Assembly: GCA_029891345.1 (NCBI GenBank)
Contig: CM056998.1
Location: 172,694,332-172,758,331, forward strand
Length of the DNA: 64,000 bases
Direction: 5' to 3'
DNA from: Dryococelus australis
Taxonomy: Eukaryota; Arthropoda; Insecta; Phasmatodea; Phasmatidae
Made by a program: the position numbers and the translations under genes. Of the stretch, positions 34,226-45,844 are shown one piece after another. The number at the start of each line of letters is the position of its first letter. The first letter of the stretch is position 1. The notes under the pieces were generated by a model, which had not been told where the DNA came from, searched no databases, and worked only from the letters and a program-made list of their open reading frames with translations.

Positions 34226-35632
34226 ATTTTTTATGTTATTGTGGAGGGACTTCCTTGCAGTTTACCGTCTTGTATGCTACTGAGGTAATGACATATTTTT
34301 GCGAAATGAAATGATCCAGAAATATGTAATGAATTAAACGAGAAGAGACATGAATATGATTTACGACAGTTTCCTAACCTGCCGTGTATGTTAGTAATGC
34401 CAAACAAGAGAAACTGGTGGACAAACAGAATATATTAAGAACGACCGTTAAGAATCCAATTAAAACGAATGTAACAAGTTAACAGAATTCAAAACACACA
34501 CCAATATATAAATTACACTACTTGAATTACACACGAGACAAATAAATAAAAATTAATCAAACCAATGATGCTGTACACGACAAAACTATAATGAATGGAC
34601 ATGACTATCCTGGTGTACTAGACACACAAGCACCTCTCCCAAATAAGGTACTTTAAATGTTGTAAAACATGTCCACTCAGCTGGGAGGTTCGTGAAGTAA
34701 TGACTCCAATATAGGATTTGCAGCAACTTATAAGTTGTGTATTGGGAACAAGCAGAGGCACCATGTGATTGTAGACCAATGTTATGGCGGAACACCTCGA
34801 AATTAAAATAACTAAAAATTACATCACAAATCAATAAATATGTTTTGTTTACGAATTCACCGGTTAATATTGCCAAATAAGGTAATCCCAACAGCGTACT
34901 AGACACACACCCTCTCCCTGAACATAAAATGTTTGAAATGAAATTTAAAAAATGGGAGCAAGTAGTGACTCACAGGGGAAAAACGTACAGTTTTCTAAGA
35001 ATAAAAGTTTTCTATACACAAGCTCCATTGAAAACGTATCACAGTGAACGTTTAAAAACTCTTGTAGCAAAAACAGTTAGACTAGCTACGGAAATCGACA
35101 TCCCCGAATGTTAGCCGAATGTAAAATAGCATGGATTATTTTTAAAAATAATAGATGCACACAAATATCCAAATGGAGGAAACAGTTTGCACACTATTCA
35201 TACTCATTGTGATTTATACCTACAACGAAATGTTGCACATGGAATTTTAAACAATGTACATAAATGTCTTAACAGAAAAAAAATTATCGGTCCGAATAAT
35301 TTTAACACAACTCTCATCGAAAACTTATTGCAATAAAAGTTTAGCAAGTCATGTTGTTAACACTTGTTGAGGAATTCATGTATAATTTTATTTTCCGATA
35401 TTATTAGCGAAGGTTAAATATTTCGCACTGTATTTTACGAATACTAAGAGCGTAGTTTGAACTCTGACGAGATAATTGAAGAAAGTGATTAATGAGAATC
35501 GCGGCTAGCAGTCAGGTGTATGGTGGATCCGAAGTCCAGATATCCTCCATCGTCGGGCGACAGGCCGGCAGCTTGCCGAACTTAGGTGGTGAAGTGCTAC
35601 TTCTTAGAGCAAAGGCATGTATCCATGTATGC
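34226..35632. other. Non-coding; short direct repeats at ~34613 and ~34894
   Basis: 'gtgtactagacacacaagca' plus 'ctctccc' (34613-34640) recurs as 'gcgtactagacacacaccct' plus 'ctccc' (34894-34920), and 'ccaaataaggta' appears near 34639 and 34872. A 61-codon plus frame at 34929-35114 has no recognised homolog. The rest is featureless. Confidence 0.4.
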
Positions 35633-35656
35633 AGAGAGAGAGAGAGAGAGAGAGAG
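35633..35656 (+). repeat. (AG)n microsatellite
   Basis: A perfect AG dinucleotide run of 12 units. Confidence 0.95.
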
Positions 35657-36880
35657 TTGAAGAATACCTAAGATGGCATCCTTGGATAGCGAGGGAGCTG
35701 TGCCCTGTATGGCAGTGTGTCAGGTCCCTTTACAAAGCTCCCGCCCATTCCCCAAAGCATTTATTTATCCAGCTCGGCCCTGCCTGCCTACCTACCTCAG
35801 TTCCCTCCGTCCTGGAATTTTGGACCCTACCAGAACATTGGCCGTGTCCAGGAAAATGGTTTGCCATATTCTCCAACCCAGACACTGGTTTGTTTGAATA
35901 TTTGCTTGCACTGAATTACAATTTCACAAGTCTCACTGAAAAAAATTATTTCATCAGCAGTAAGAATTATATTGAAATGAATTTTAATCTAGCCACTTAG
36001 AATACATTTCAATGTTTAAATTTTATCCAGTCTTCCAATAAACTTAAAATAAATTTAATCTTAAAATATTTACAGTAAAAATTAATTTTTAAAATCACAA
36101 AAAAAATTACAACAAAGAATATGTTCACATAAGAGATATTTTCACAAAATAAATTTTAAGTGTGTCAAAATACTTTTTTTATATGATTTAAATATTGAAA
36201 TAACACTATATTGAAAATCTGAAACATTCGATTAAATAACAAATTAATGTTAACAATACATAACAAATATGTTTTAAGCGTGGAAAACATATGTAGTCAA
36301 ATATATCTATTCCTAGCAGAGAAAAAAAATGTATTTTGCATGTAGAATTTCTTTATGAGAGTAAAGTTCCCTAAAAAGATTTTTTGGATATTCTGTCTAT
36401 CAAATATAGCAGAAATGTGTATATTTGAACAAATATAAAATTATTATATTTAGAAAATATTTATTTTCGACATAATATGAATGAAATACCATGATTCGAG
36501 GCTGAAATGACTTCTATCGGACTTGTAAAATGTCAAATTTAATGATATTATGGAGAAGACCCTATTTTAAGAACAATTAAAGGAAAATGGCTGCCATTTT
36601 GAATTTGTATGCCTCATATTTGGGATAATAAATAAATTATATACACTGCAAAGAGATACCTGTAACAAATAACATTATTTCATATAACTTATGCAATTGA
36701 CATAACGAATTATCAAACAAAATGCACTGAGAAAAACGAAATTAGTATTACATATGTAGGTTTAAAACAGAACATATTTAAAATACCGTTCAGCCAAGCC
36801 CAGCTCCAAAAGGGATTACTCCATAGACTAGCCTTCGACTAACACGTTCATAGACAGTACAAGAGTGAATGTTTGAAGAA
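35657..36880. other. Non-coding, AT-rich
   Basis: 35660-35890 has mixed composition with three overlapping short frames and no recognised product. 35990-36880 is very AT-rich. Nothing that I can assign. Confidence 0.4.
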
Positions 36881-36882
36881 CG

Positions 36883-36975
36883 CATCTTGGGACATATTTA
36901 ACTGCAAAAACTGTTTTCAACAGTTCGCATGAATAGATAATTTGAATCGTCATATGAATATCTGTAAAATAATCT
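36883..36975 (+). pseudogene. C2H2 zinc-finger fragment
   Basis: A decayed finger with the order C-x2-C-x-Q-x-F..DNLNRHMNIC, closely like the fingers at 23085 and 45430. It sits just outside the integrase end of Polinton fossil 2, where no zinc finger would be expected from fossil 2's own gene order, so it may belong to another, nearly lost Polinton copy. Confidence 0.55.
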
Positions 36976-37540
36976 TCCTACCAAGAAACGAATTCCAGGT
37001 AACATTATCCAATTTCCAAGAAATATAATATATCGTATTTCAAATATATTCTAAATAGCCTAAAATTAAAACGGAATTACATCTTAAATTTCATGAAATT
37101 GTACCCCAATTCCAAGAAATGTAATGTTAAAAGCAATCAATTATGTCACAATTAAAACACAAAATATTTATTGAATTACAAATTAAATGCAGCAGATTAC
37201 ATCATATTTAAAAGAAATAAAATGCAACAAATTTAATTACATACCAAATTAATTACCAATTAAATTAATATATCACATTCACCATTTGGATTACAAATCA
37301 ATAGGCAAATGGATTACATCACAAATAAAAAGGAAAAATACATAATAGATTACTGATTAATCACTAATCCAATGAAATTATAATTCAATCAACAAGCAGA
37401 TTTATTGCACAATAAATTTCACAACCAAACCCCATCGATTTCGATAGGTTTATGAAATGAAAAAAGTCATCAAAATATATTAAAAAATATTTTTTATTTA
37501 ATGTAATAATTTTACAAACAGTGAATTAAAATCTTTTAAG
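36976..37540. other. Very AT-rich, no feature
   Basis: Low-complexity A/T sequence with repeated 'aaattacat' words between the zinc-finger piece and the integrase of fossil 2. A Polinton terminus could lie here, but no inverted partner to the right end was recognised. Confidence 0.35.
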
Positions 37541-37551
37541 ATCTTTATTTT

Positions 37552-38462
37552 TCACCCACCAGTAATGTGCTTTTGAGAAACTTCTCCATCGAACCAAAGA
37601 TGTATTTTTTTTTTCCTTTTTATAATTTTGTCAACCAAATATTTATTTGGAGAACTAATTTTTTGCATGCAATTAGTGTTCATAAATCTGCCTTTTATAG
37701 GCTCTCCATCATAGGTTTCGAGGTAATACACTCTGGAATATGTATGTCTAATTGAAATGATTTTTAATATTTTGTAAGACAAATTCACCATACATTATTT
37801 CTCAAAATTGGTTTTCTGCTTTGAGATCTGTATAAATTTACCAATTAGAAACTTTTGTTTTCTCTCATCAAATACTTTTACAATATTGTATACAGTGTTC
37901 ATCATTATATTGTACATAATCTTTTCAGGTGCAATCTTGATAGTTCGATGATAACAACAATTATGAAATTTAAGTATTTCAGGCAAAACATCTACCCAGT
38001 TGTAAGACCCCTTCGATGTGAAATGCGTATATATTAACTGTTTGACGATTTGTTGAATTGTTCTGACACACTGGCTTTAAAGTCCGAATATGTTGAGTAA
38101 TGATTGATATCCATAATCTGCCATTAGTTGCTGGAAATTTGTGTTAAAAAACTCTGATCCTTTATCGTTTACAGCGAATTTGGGGTTCTTTCTTGCAAAA
38201 CGATCTTCATTACATTGCTGACCAGTTTCCCTGTCTTGTTCTTGTCAGATATATCCCAACCATATTTCGAATAAATGTCTATTATGTTTAAAATGTATTT
38301 ATATCCCTTATTATATTTCGAAAGTAATGTCATTTCACACAAATTGGCTTGAAAAAGATAATTTAAACCATGAGTAATTACTTTCCTTCTAGGAAACTTT
38401 ATCCTTGCAGGAGCGTGAAGTTCTTGAGCGATTTTACTGAACTTCATTAGTAATATAACCAT
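37552..38462 (-). pseudogene. Fossil Polinton integrase
   Basis: At about 38420-38250 the minus strand reads 'ELHAPARIKFPRRKVI' then 'YNKGYKYILNIIDIYSKYGW', the N-terminal segment and first-Asp block of a Polinton integrase. The C-terminal region (37552-37791) reads 'YYLETYDGEPIKGRF' and 'NKYLVDKIIKRKKK', the chromodomain-like end. The order matches the integrase at 25281-26235. Broken; more decayed than that copy. Confidence 0.82.
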
Positions 38463-38499
38463 CTTCCATCAGCTCTTCATAAATAGAAACATTTTGGTT

Positions 38500-39070
38500 G
38501 TATGTGAATTATTCCCAGACTATCTCGAAGCGATGAGAAGTTTTAATCTATCTACCATTTAGTTAGGATTGTTCCAATTTACAGGAGAAAACCATTCACC
38601 AATTTCATATTTTATATTCCTCTTCCGGCAATATCACTAAATAAATGTAGTTTTGGATGGCTTTCACCCCCTAAACGATTATTCACATTCATACAAACAA
38701 CAAGATCTTTATATTTCTCCAAATTGGTGTAGTAATATCCATTTGGATAGTTTTTAAATAATAATCCAAACAATCCTTTGCTTGCATCAGTTATGTAATC
38801 ACGTATTTTAATTATATTCTCATGTAAAAATGTAATTACCGATTCTCCCAGGAACCATATTTTTCCATAGCAATAGATACCAAATGTTTATATCCTGCAT
38901 AGGTGAAGAATGTTTAAATGCTAAATAACTTTGTGTTAAATGGGAAAGGTATTCCTTTTTCTTGTTCTTTAAATGTTCTTCTACCAATTCAGTTTTCAAG
39001 GGTGTTTCATTAGGCATATTCAACACCGAATGTAATGTATCCATTCTACTCGTACTGGGTTTAAACATAT
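38500..39070 (-). pseudogene. Fossil Polinton accessory protein upstream of integrase
   Basis: Contains a stretch resembling 'DYITDASKGLFGLLFKNYP' (about 38800-38740) and occupies the slot held by the DDPNELVD protein in fossil 1. The N-terminal 82-codon open stretch (38820-39068) is Lys/Glu-rich and helical. Function unknown; broken. Confidence 0.5.
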
Positions 39071-39423
39071 ATCTTCATTTAAAACATCTCATACCATATG
39101 GGCTAGTTTTGTTTGTAAATATTTTTCTTTAACAGCAAATATAATTTTATGTAATTACAAAGCAGAGTCAAATATGTTTTGATTATATTACATTTACTTT
39201 CCACTATCTATATATAAATTAAGTTGTTGGTTTTCCAACTGCTGCAGTAGGTAGACTAACTGCTACACTAGATCGAATAAATTGCTTCTTTTCATTCTTG
39301 TCGACTTTACTTAAAACAGTGTCTAATTTAGTTACAGTTTTACCTATCAAATCATTAATAAAATAATTTATTTGTGTTTCATTTCATTATTTTGTTTTCT
39401 CAGATCTGTTTATGTAACTGAAC

Positions 39424-39861
39424 CTAATCCTTTTTCATCAATTCATCACTTCTATACTGTGTACTTAATTCCATTCGTGTTTCAAGTTGTTTTGTAATAG
39501 TAGTGGTTACCACTACATTAATGACAACTCTTAGATTATCTTCCAATTCTGCATGTTGTGTTGTAACTATTATATTTGCTATATCATTGAAGTCTTTAAT
39601 AAACACTCTTAAATGTTCTTCTATTCCAAATTCATTACTGTGCAGATCATTCTGAAAACTGGTTAAAATGTTTGCAATTATGCTCGGGTTTTTATAAACA
39701 TTATCATTCAATCCAACTAACTTTGTTGCTTTCTCTTGCATATCATTCGATCGTGATTTAAATATGTTTAGCATAATGGTTTTTAAGTCTTCCGCATAAG
39801 GTTTATTTACAGCATCAGTATCTTTCACAACCTTTACCCACATAATGTAATATATGTCCAT
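39424..39861 (-). pseudogene. Fossil Polinton helical protein
   Basis: A 145-codon open stretch rich in Asn, Asp, Thr and Leu, with a likely helical or coiled-coil character and no catalytic motif. It lies between the ATPase and the accessory protein, the same slot as 24150-24450 in fossil 1. Function unknown. Confidence 0.5.
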
Positions 39862-40089
39862 TCAAAGCACAATTCCCATCGCGATTTTTGGTTTAACAGG
39901 TATTGTACTCATTGTGTTTTATACCGCTATGTCCAAAGTTTGAAATGCTCATTATTCTTGCTCGGGAAGTAAACAATTGTCAAATCCAGATCTATATCTG
40001 CCTTTATATAGGGGAAGTGTTAGTATAATCACCAGAAAACCTTATTTGTTTTTCCAACAGTAAAAACACATATCTCTAAACTTTGTAAA

Positions 40090-40620
40090 TGTCATATCGC
40101 CCAAAACATGATCATTGTAAATATGTTGCAGATTCATATATTGCCCATTTTAAACACAATTATATTTGCATTATCGTGTGAATTATGTTTGGGAATACAC
40201 AAGTAACTAAATGATGGATAAAAACAATCAACGTTTGAATGTCTACCAAAACAAAAATATAGCTGTATTTCACCCTGTGGTTCACAACAAATTTTGACAA
40301 ATACAAATATGGAATTGGGTAACGCTTCATTCTGAGGCACAATATCTTCTTTATTAGTATAAGGGAAACATAACATTCCTTCAAATAACAGCAAAATGAT
40401 CGCTAATCATTGATATTTCTCTTGTTGTATCATTTTAGAAAACACATATATGTTTTCAAACTTAAAGTCATTTGGATGTTCCAATAGCGGCATAATACCA
40501 GTTTTTCCACATGAAGAAGGGCCACTTATAATACAATGCATATGTGGAGGTAAAATAATTCCATGTTTTTGTTCGATTAGGTTTCTTTCGTATTTACAAT
40601 TACCAGAATATGTACATTTT
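40090..40620 (-). pseudogene. Fossil Polinton packaging ATPase (A32/FtsK-like)
   Basis: A Walker A P-loop GPSSCGKT is readable on the minus strand at about 40505-40530, followed by 'HPNDFKFENIYVFSK' (about 40475-40430). The next open stretch (40134-40394) has 'NEALPNSIFVF', 'YFCFGRHSNVDCFYP' and 'LCIPKHNSHDNANIIVFK', matching the ATPase of fossil 1 and of Polintons generally. The family packages DNA into capsids. Broken. It diverges from the PLA2 gene on the other strand. Confidence 0.85.
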
Positions 40621-40675
40621 GTTTTATAACCTTCATTTATATAGTATTGTGTACTAACATTAAAATATAAATGTG

Positions 40676-40702
40676 GATATATATATATATATATATTTAT
40701 AT
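40676..40702 (+). repeat. (TA)n microsatellite
   Basis: A run of TA dinucleotides interrupted near its end, lying between the divergent ATPase and PLA2 genes of fossil 2. Confidence 0.9.
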
Positions 40703-40759
40703 ATGTTCACATTCAGTTGAAAATAATGGCTTGTACTAAACGTATAAAAAAAGGTTGCT

Positions 40760-41035
40760 GAGTATAGAATACATTGATTAATACATTACAATTTGAATTG
40801 CATTTACCGAAATACAATCATTGTGGACCCAGAACTAAGCTTGCAAAATGTCTGGCACAGAACGATCAAGGAATAAACTCTTTGGATACTGCTTGTAAAG
40901 AACATGGCATCGTTTACGATCGAACTCTTTGGAGGAGTCTCGGCAATTAGTAGAGCAGTTAGATCAAGTGATAAAGGAATGTATTTGAAACCATATAAAG
41001 TCGAGCAAGGACAAAAAAATCCAAACATGGGAAAA
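40760..41035 (+). pseudogene. Fossil Polinton PLA2-domain protein
   Basis: 'HLPKYNHCG' and 'TKLAKCLAQNDQGINSLD' followed by 'ACKEH' (about 40800-40910) match the phospholipase A2-like domain of Polinton structural proteins and the minus-strand copy at 22390-22985. The C-terminal part is not recognisable. Broken. Confidence 0.75.
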
Positions 41036-41400
41036 AATGCAGAAAGTCCTAAATAGTCTTCCCAAATGTGCACTTAGATTCAAATATATTCTCGTATTTA
41101 TAAAGAAACTAGATATTTACTATTTTCGACATGTGCATATGAAAGATGATATACCAAAGAAACCAAACCTTTGTGAATGTATGATAGTTAATTTAGATTC
41201 GAAACAAAATGATGGACCCTAATTCAGTAGCATTAATTAAAAATGCAAATCAATCAATGTACATATTACAATAGTTTCGATGATTTATATCCTCCAATTG
41301 AAATACGTAATTATTTAAGAAACATACGGGTAAGATACAATTACAAAACAGAACAATTCCAAATACAATCAGCTGTGGACATTTACATTAACATTTTTTG
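41036..41400 (+). pseudogene. Fossil Polinton maturation (adenovirus-like) protease
   Basis: The open stretch ends 'VHMKDDIPKKPNLCECMIVN', then 'LDSKQND', corresponding to the conserved 'F(M)RD.LPKKP...ECGI(V/I)NLD' segment of Polinton cysteine proteases. A further block 'IRNYLRNIRVRYNYKTEQFQ'-like follows at about 41295-41360. The family cleaves capsid precursors. Broken. Confidence 0.7.
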
Positions 41401-41479
41401 ACTATAAATAGGATATATTAGTAAGTATAAAAGTAAAACATATTATATATGTCAATTATGTTGATAATATGGGGAAACT

Positions 41480-42125
41480 AGTTTCAATTATGTGCTGTAT
41501 ATTTACCAATGTTGGAGTTAGATGGAGAATTGCAAATAAGTCTAATCGAATTCATTATTTACAACAGCATACCAAACATTGATATACACAACCAATCATT
41601 TACGGTCAACATTGGTGAAAAAACCTACAAAATTGTGATACTGGTAGGATCTTATGAGATGGATGACTTATAAATGTTCATTAAAGCAGCATTACCTAAA
41701 GATGTACATTTCCAATGACACGGAAATCCAAATACATTAACTACTGGGATGTACAGTAATGACGATATCGATTTTACAGAAGACAATTCAATTGCAAACA
41801 TGTTAGGTTACAAATGGAGAGTATCCTGCTAATGAATTGCACTAATCATCAAAACAGGTTAATATATTGTTGGTAAATGTATGTTGTATAAATGTTAATA
41901 TAGTAGGTGGTTCATATTTTAATAGGAAACCTCAAATACACTACATGAATTCACGTGTGCGGTGGCACAGGATATAAAATAATTGTATAATAGAATACTT
42001 TATGCATCTTCCAGCAATAGTCAATCATGTTGACGAAATAATTATTGCAATTGTCGATCAAGACAGTAAACTTATAAATTTTGGAAACAAAGAAATTACC
42101 TTTCATTTACATTTTAAAAAGCTAT
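41480..42125 (+). pseudogene. Fossil Polinton minor structural protein
   Basis: Blocks 'ELDGELQISLIEFIIYNSIP', 'SFTVNIGEKTYKI', 'YSNDDIDFTEDNSIANMLGY' and, at 42002-42120, 'VNHVDEIIIAIVDQDSKLIN' with 'FGNKEITFHLHFKK' match in order a conserved protein found between protease and major capsid genes in insect Polintons, proposed as the minor capsid (penton-like) protein. That functional label is from the family, not visible here. Broken. Confidence 0.6.
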
Positions 42126-42359
42126 ATAAACAGTTGCATTCAGTGTGCATTGCAATAATAATGTATATTGTGTATAATAGTCAATACGGATGTAACATAG
42201 GCTGTTCTTTTAAGAACTATGTCACTAACGAGAGTATTTCGAAGTAGTAACTATAAAAAGATGTAAACACAAGCATAAATTGCTCACTTCTATTAAGTCA
42301 CCCATGAAGTTAACACAAGGCAACAAATTGTTTTTAAAGGAATTAGGATGCATGGTTAA

Positions 42360-43445
42360 TAGAAATGGAAGACATACTAAATGTTGAAGAGGTAATAAGC
42401 TATGAAGATGCAATCACCAATACGGAAATATATGTTTATGAACCATTCCGAGCAGTGCCGTACACATTTCCTTCGGAAATACGGATTTCAAGACAAAATC
42501 ACAATATTTAAACATTACCATCGAAATCTAGTTTAAGGTTTAGAGGAAGAATTAAAAAGATAGGCGATGGAAGTAATCCAGTCGATACAAAAATAGTAAG
42601 AAACAGAATAGTTCAATTAATCGATATAATTGCATGTCTGCTCAATGGTGTGTAAATCGATCAAACAAGCAATGTTGGAATTACTTTCACGATAAAGAAC
42701 TATCGATCTCAAACTGCAAACTATCTTTATATAGGGCTGATGGCTGGATTGAGCAATACTAGTGATTATTCACTACAAATAAACCCTGGTGGAAAATATG
42801 AAGTTCTTATACCATTAAGTATGGTACTTGGCTTCACTGAAGACTATAAACACATCATATTAAATGCTAAACAAGAATTTGTTATTCTATTCTGTAATAC
42901 ATATTTGAATGTTATACATGACACAAGCTAATAACAAGGAAGGTGTAACATTTGAATTAAACAGTGTTGAATGGCTAATGCCACATATTGAAATTAACAC
43001 TCATGAACATGTAAAGTTTTTAAAATATATCGAAAAAGGGAAGAATATACATATTGCTTTCAGATAATGGGGTCTGGAGTCCTTTCCATTACTACCAACT
43101 TCACAAAAAATATTTTAATATGTGAAATCAAGTTTTTCATGCAAAAGCCAAGATATGTTGCCATTGTTTCCTAACAAACCGAAAAAAACAATTAAAAAGC
43201 AGATCCATTATTCGATAATTGTGATATGAAAAAATATTAAACTATATCTCAACAGCCAAGTTTATCACTGTGTTGATTTTAATATGAACTTTGTTAATGG
43301 GGAATTCCTTATTTGCTACAATAAGTACTCAAAGTTTCAGGAAACATATTATAAAAAAAATAGTTCACAGATACTAGAGCCCAAAGCATTTAAAAATAGA
43401 GGAGCATTATTTGTATTTGAAGTAAGCAAACAAAACATGGTGTAT
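42360..43445 (+). pseudogene. Fossil Polinton major capsid protein (double jelly roll)
   Basis: Recognisable blocks in order: 'EEVISYEDAITNTEIYVYEP', 'TLPSKSSLRFRGRIKK', 'SNVGITFTIKNY', 'YEVLIPLSMVLGFTEDYKH' with 'IILNAKQEFVILF', 'VKFLKYIEKGKNIHIAFR' and 'IKLYLNSQVYHC', then 'YNKYSKFQETYYKKN' and 'KAFKNRGALFVFEVSKQ'. These follow the order seen in Polinton double jelly-roll capsid proteins. The longest open piece is 42740-42931. Broken many times. Confidence 0.75.
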
Positions 43446-43596
43446 CAGCAATAATGTCGTAGATTCTTGAATTGAAATTATTGAAAATATTCCCCATTCC
43501 AAAAAATATGCAAGCTTTCACTTTAATAATTCACGATAGATTGGCTAGCTATAATGTAAGAGATAAGTTGGTGAAGATAATGACTTGAGTCAGTAG

Positions 43597-44160
43597 ATGA
43601 CGAACTACGATTGTGATGAGATGTATTACAATGTGCAGGGATTTCAATCTCCAGATAAATTGTTCATTAAAGAATTATCTATTACTGATATGGAAGAACA
43701 CACAACTGTACTCAGCTTCAAAGCACCACTCGACTGGAAATATCTAACTCCAACAACCAAGAAAACTAATAGACGGGTTACCAAGCACCACCTTGGTTTA
43801 ATATGGGAGAGTGGATGTATGGAGTGTGAGAATATAAAAGATATTTGCAAGGAATAATTAAATTATTGCTAAATATATGTAGGTGGAGTCGAGCAAAAAC
43901 ATACATTAGAAAGTGTGTGGGATGGGAAAGTAACAGAATTTCAGAAAGAATACAATTGTCCATTGTTCAAACAATTAAATAAAACATATGGATATAAATT
44001 GTCATTCATCTCTGCAGAGGAAATCTCTAAATTAATGTTAACTTGGGCAATTATGACTTACTGGGATGAAGTAGATGATGATTATTCTCCTCCTGAGTCC
44101 CCAGTAGATAAACAAATAATATGGCTCTATTTGGGACGAGAGAACAATGTGGACTAACAA
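43597..44160 (+). pseudogene. Fossil conserved protein downstream of capsid gene
   Basis: The first open stretch contains 'VQGFQSPDKLFIKELSITD' and 'KKTNRRVTKHHLGLIWESG'; a second (43915-44157) contains 'CPLFKQLN'. Similar pieces sit beside Polinton genes and other mobile loci in insects. I recognise the pattern but not a proven function; it could also be a separate element relic. Confidence 0.45.
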
Positions 44161-44479
44161 GTCAACTTTAGTATAAGAAGTATTTGGTTTTATGTAAACC
44201 AATATTTCGTAAAGATGAATTAACAAATTAAGGAAATCACATGCTCATGTATACAGAAATAAAAATGTAAATTGAATATCAGCAAGTTATTTGCACATTG
44301 GAGTGAACCATTTAGAGCTTGTCTCAGAAATAAATAATTTTAGTACCTTTATGATGTTCCTACTGTAAACATGTCTTTCTTCCACCCAACTGGTATTTAC
44401 ATCTCTGTGACCCCTGGAAACTCAAGTGTGAATTACTCTTGGTTGTCTAACAGAATAATGTCATTTTGGAGATATATGC

Positions 44480-44840
44480 AATAGACTATTTAATTAAAAA
44501 AATATCCAATGTCCCTTAGAGGGCGGAAAATGTAATGATTTAATATCTTGTCCAGATCAGAAAAAATGTCCTGTATACCATGTGTGTCCAAAGACAAGTC
44601 TACCAACGAAAATTGAAGAAGTGTATTCGCACTTTTATGAAACTTTTCCTGATTTACCAGAATGTTTATTATTACATGCTCCCGAATTCCCGAATACACA
44701 AAAAATTATAACAATCAAACATATGAAAATACTACAAGTATTTGTATTGCCATGGTGAGAATGGAAGAGAAATGGTATAAAAAGTGTCTTTGAAACACCC
44801 AATGACAATAAAATGTATTCTGTAATCAAATTGTAAAAAA
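44480..44840 (+). pseudogene. Fossil conserved Cys-containing protein
   Basis: A reading stretch 'CPDQKKCPVYHVCPKTS' followed by 'HFYETFPDLPECLLLH' lies on the plus strand at about 44545-44680. The spacing C-x6-C-x5-C looks like a small metal-binding motif. It fits after the previous protein and may be its C-terminal half. Function unknown. Confidence 0.4.
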
Positions 44841-45284
44841 ATTAATGGTTTGAAAATAGTTTTGTATTTTACTGACTTTACGAATGAATGAATTTTAATA
44901 TCCACATATGATGTATTCTAAAAACACAATGTTATGTAAACTTTGTTGACATGCATTTAGCAATCAAATCTAAATGTGTTTGCACATAAAGGTATGTGTG
45001 CAGGATATTGATTAAATAAATATGAGTAATTTGAAAGTGATTAGATACATACAACTCTGTAAATTTACATAATATTATTAAAAAGTAATGGGTTTTAAAT
45101 CGAATAATTTGATAGAAACATACAATTCCTAGAATTTACCTATTGCTCGCATTTTGCACTTCCTAGAATTATCTATAACTGCTTATAAAATGTTTGCAAC
45201 TTCAGGTTCTTTTGTCAGTTGTCTGCAGTTATCATTTTATTAGATATTCGCATTAATATTTTTTGTATACATTTTAATTTAACA

Positions 45285-45495
45285 TCATTCTAGACTTGGA
45301 ATAGTACGGAAGCAATGATATCTTTGCTGTGTGTCACTTCTGTGGCAAAGAATTTACAGTTCTGTGGAACTTAGTGCGACATGAAAGAACTAGCTGTGGG
45401 ATGAAAAATTCAAGAAAGCAGTTTCAGTGTAATTTCTGCCAGAAGCAGTTTTCTTGGAGTGATATTTTGAAGAAACAATGTAAGTTACAACACTG
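45285..45495 (+). pseudogene. Two-finger C2H2 zinc-finger segment
   Basis: First finger 'CHFCGKEFTVLWNLVRHE', second 'CNFCQKQFSWSDILKK'. The preceding DNA 'cattctagacttgg' is shared with the zinc finger at 23039. It is followed by a low-complexity stretch and then by the pre-polymerase domain, an order seen in Polinton polymerase proteins. Broken. Confidence 0.65.
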
Positions 45496-45585
45496 ATTCT
45501 ATGCAATATCCACTTGCTCCACAATCTGCCCCACATCCTAAGGCAGTTTAACGTGCTCTACATGCTTCACATGCTCTGCAGTTAA

Positions 45586-45740
45586 CTCCTCACTTAGCTC
45601 TGCAGTCAGCTCTGTAGTCAGCTTTGCAGTCATTGCTGCAGTTAGCTCCGCAGTCAGCTCCACATTCAGCTCCACATTCAGGTCCACAGTCAATTCCATA
45701 GTCAGCTCCTCTGTCAGCTCTGCAGTTAGCTCTGCAGAGT
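45586..45740 (-). repeat. Degenerate ~12 bp tandem repeat (GCAGTCAGCTCT)
   Basis: About a dozen imperfect copies of a 12-base unit. On the minus strand it reads as repeated ELTA/ELTV tetrapeptides; on the plus strand other biased peptides. It lies between the zinc fingers and the pre-polymerase domain and probably grew within that linker. Confidence 0.8.
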
Positions 45741-45844
45741 CCACCTACTGCACAGCACTTAACATTTCCAGCTCCACCCACTATATTTCCTCAGAAAAGT
45801 CAATATAATAATTCAGGGATAAAAGTAATTCGATTTCTGACTCT

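Noticed and set aside
45538-45781. ELTA-repeat minus-strand protein
   Set aside because: Product of a 12-bp tandem repeat inside a plus-strand fossil linker; opposite strand to the recognisable domains.
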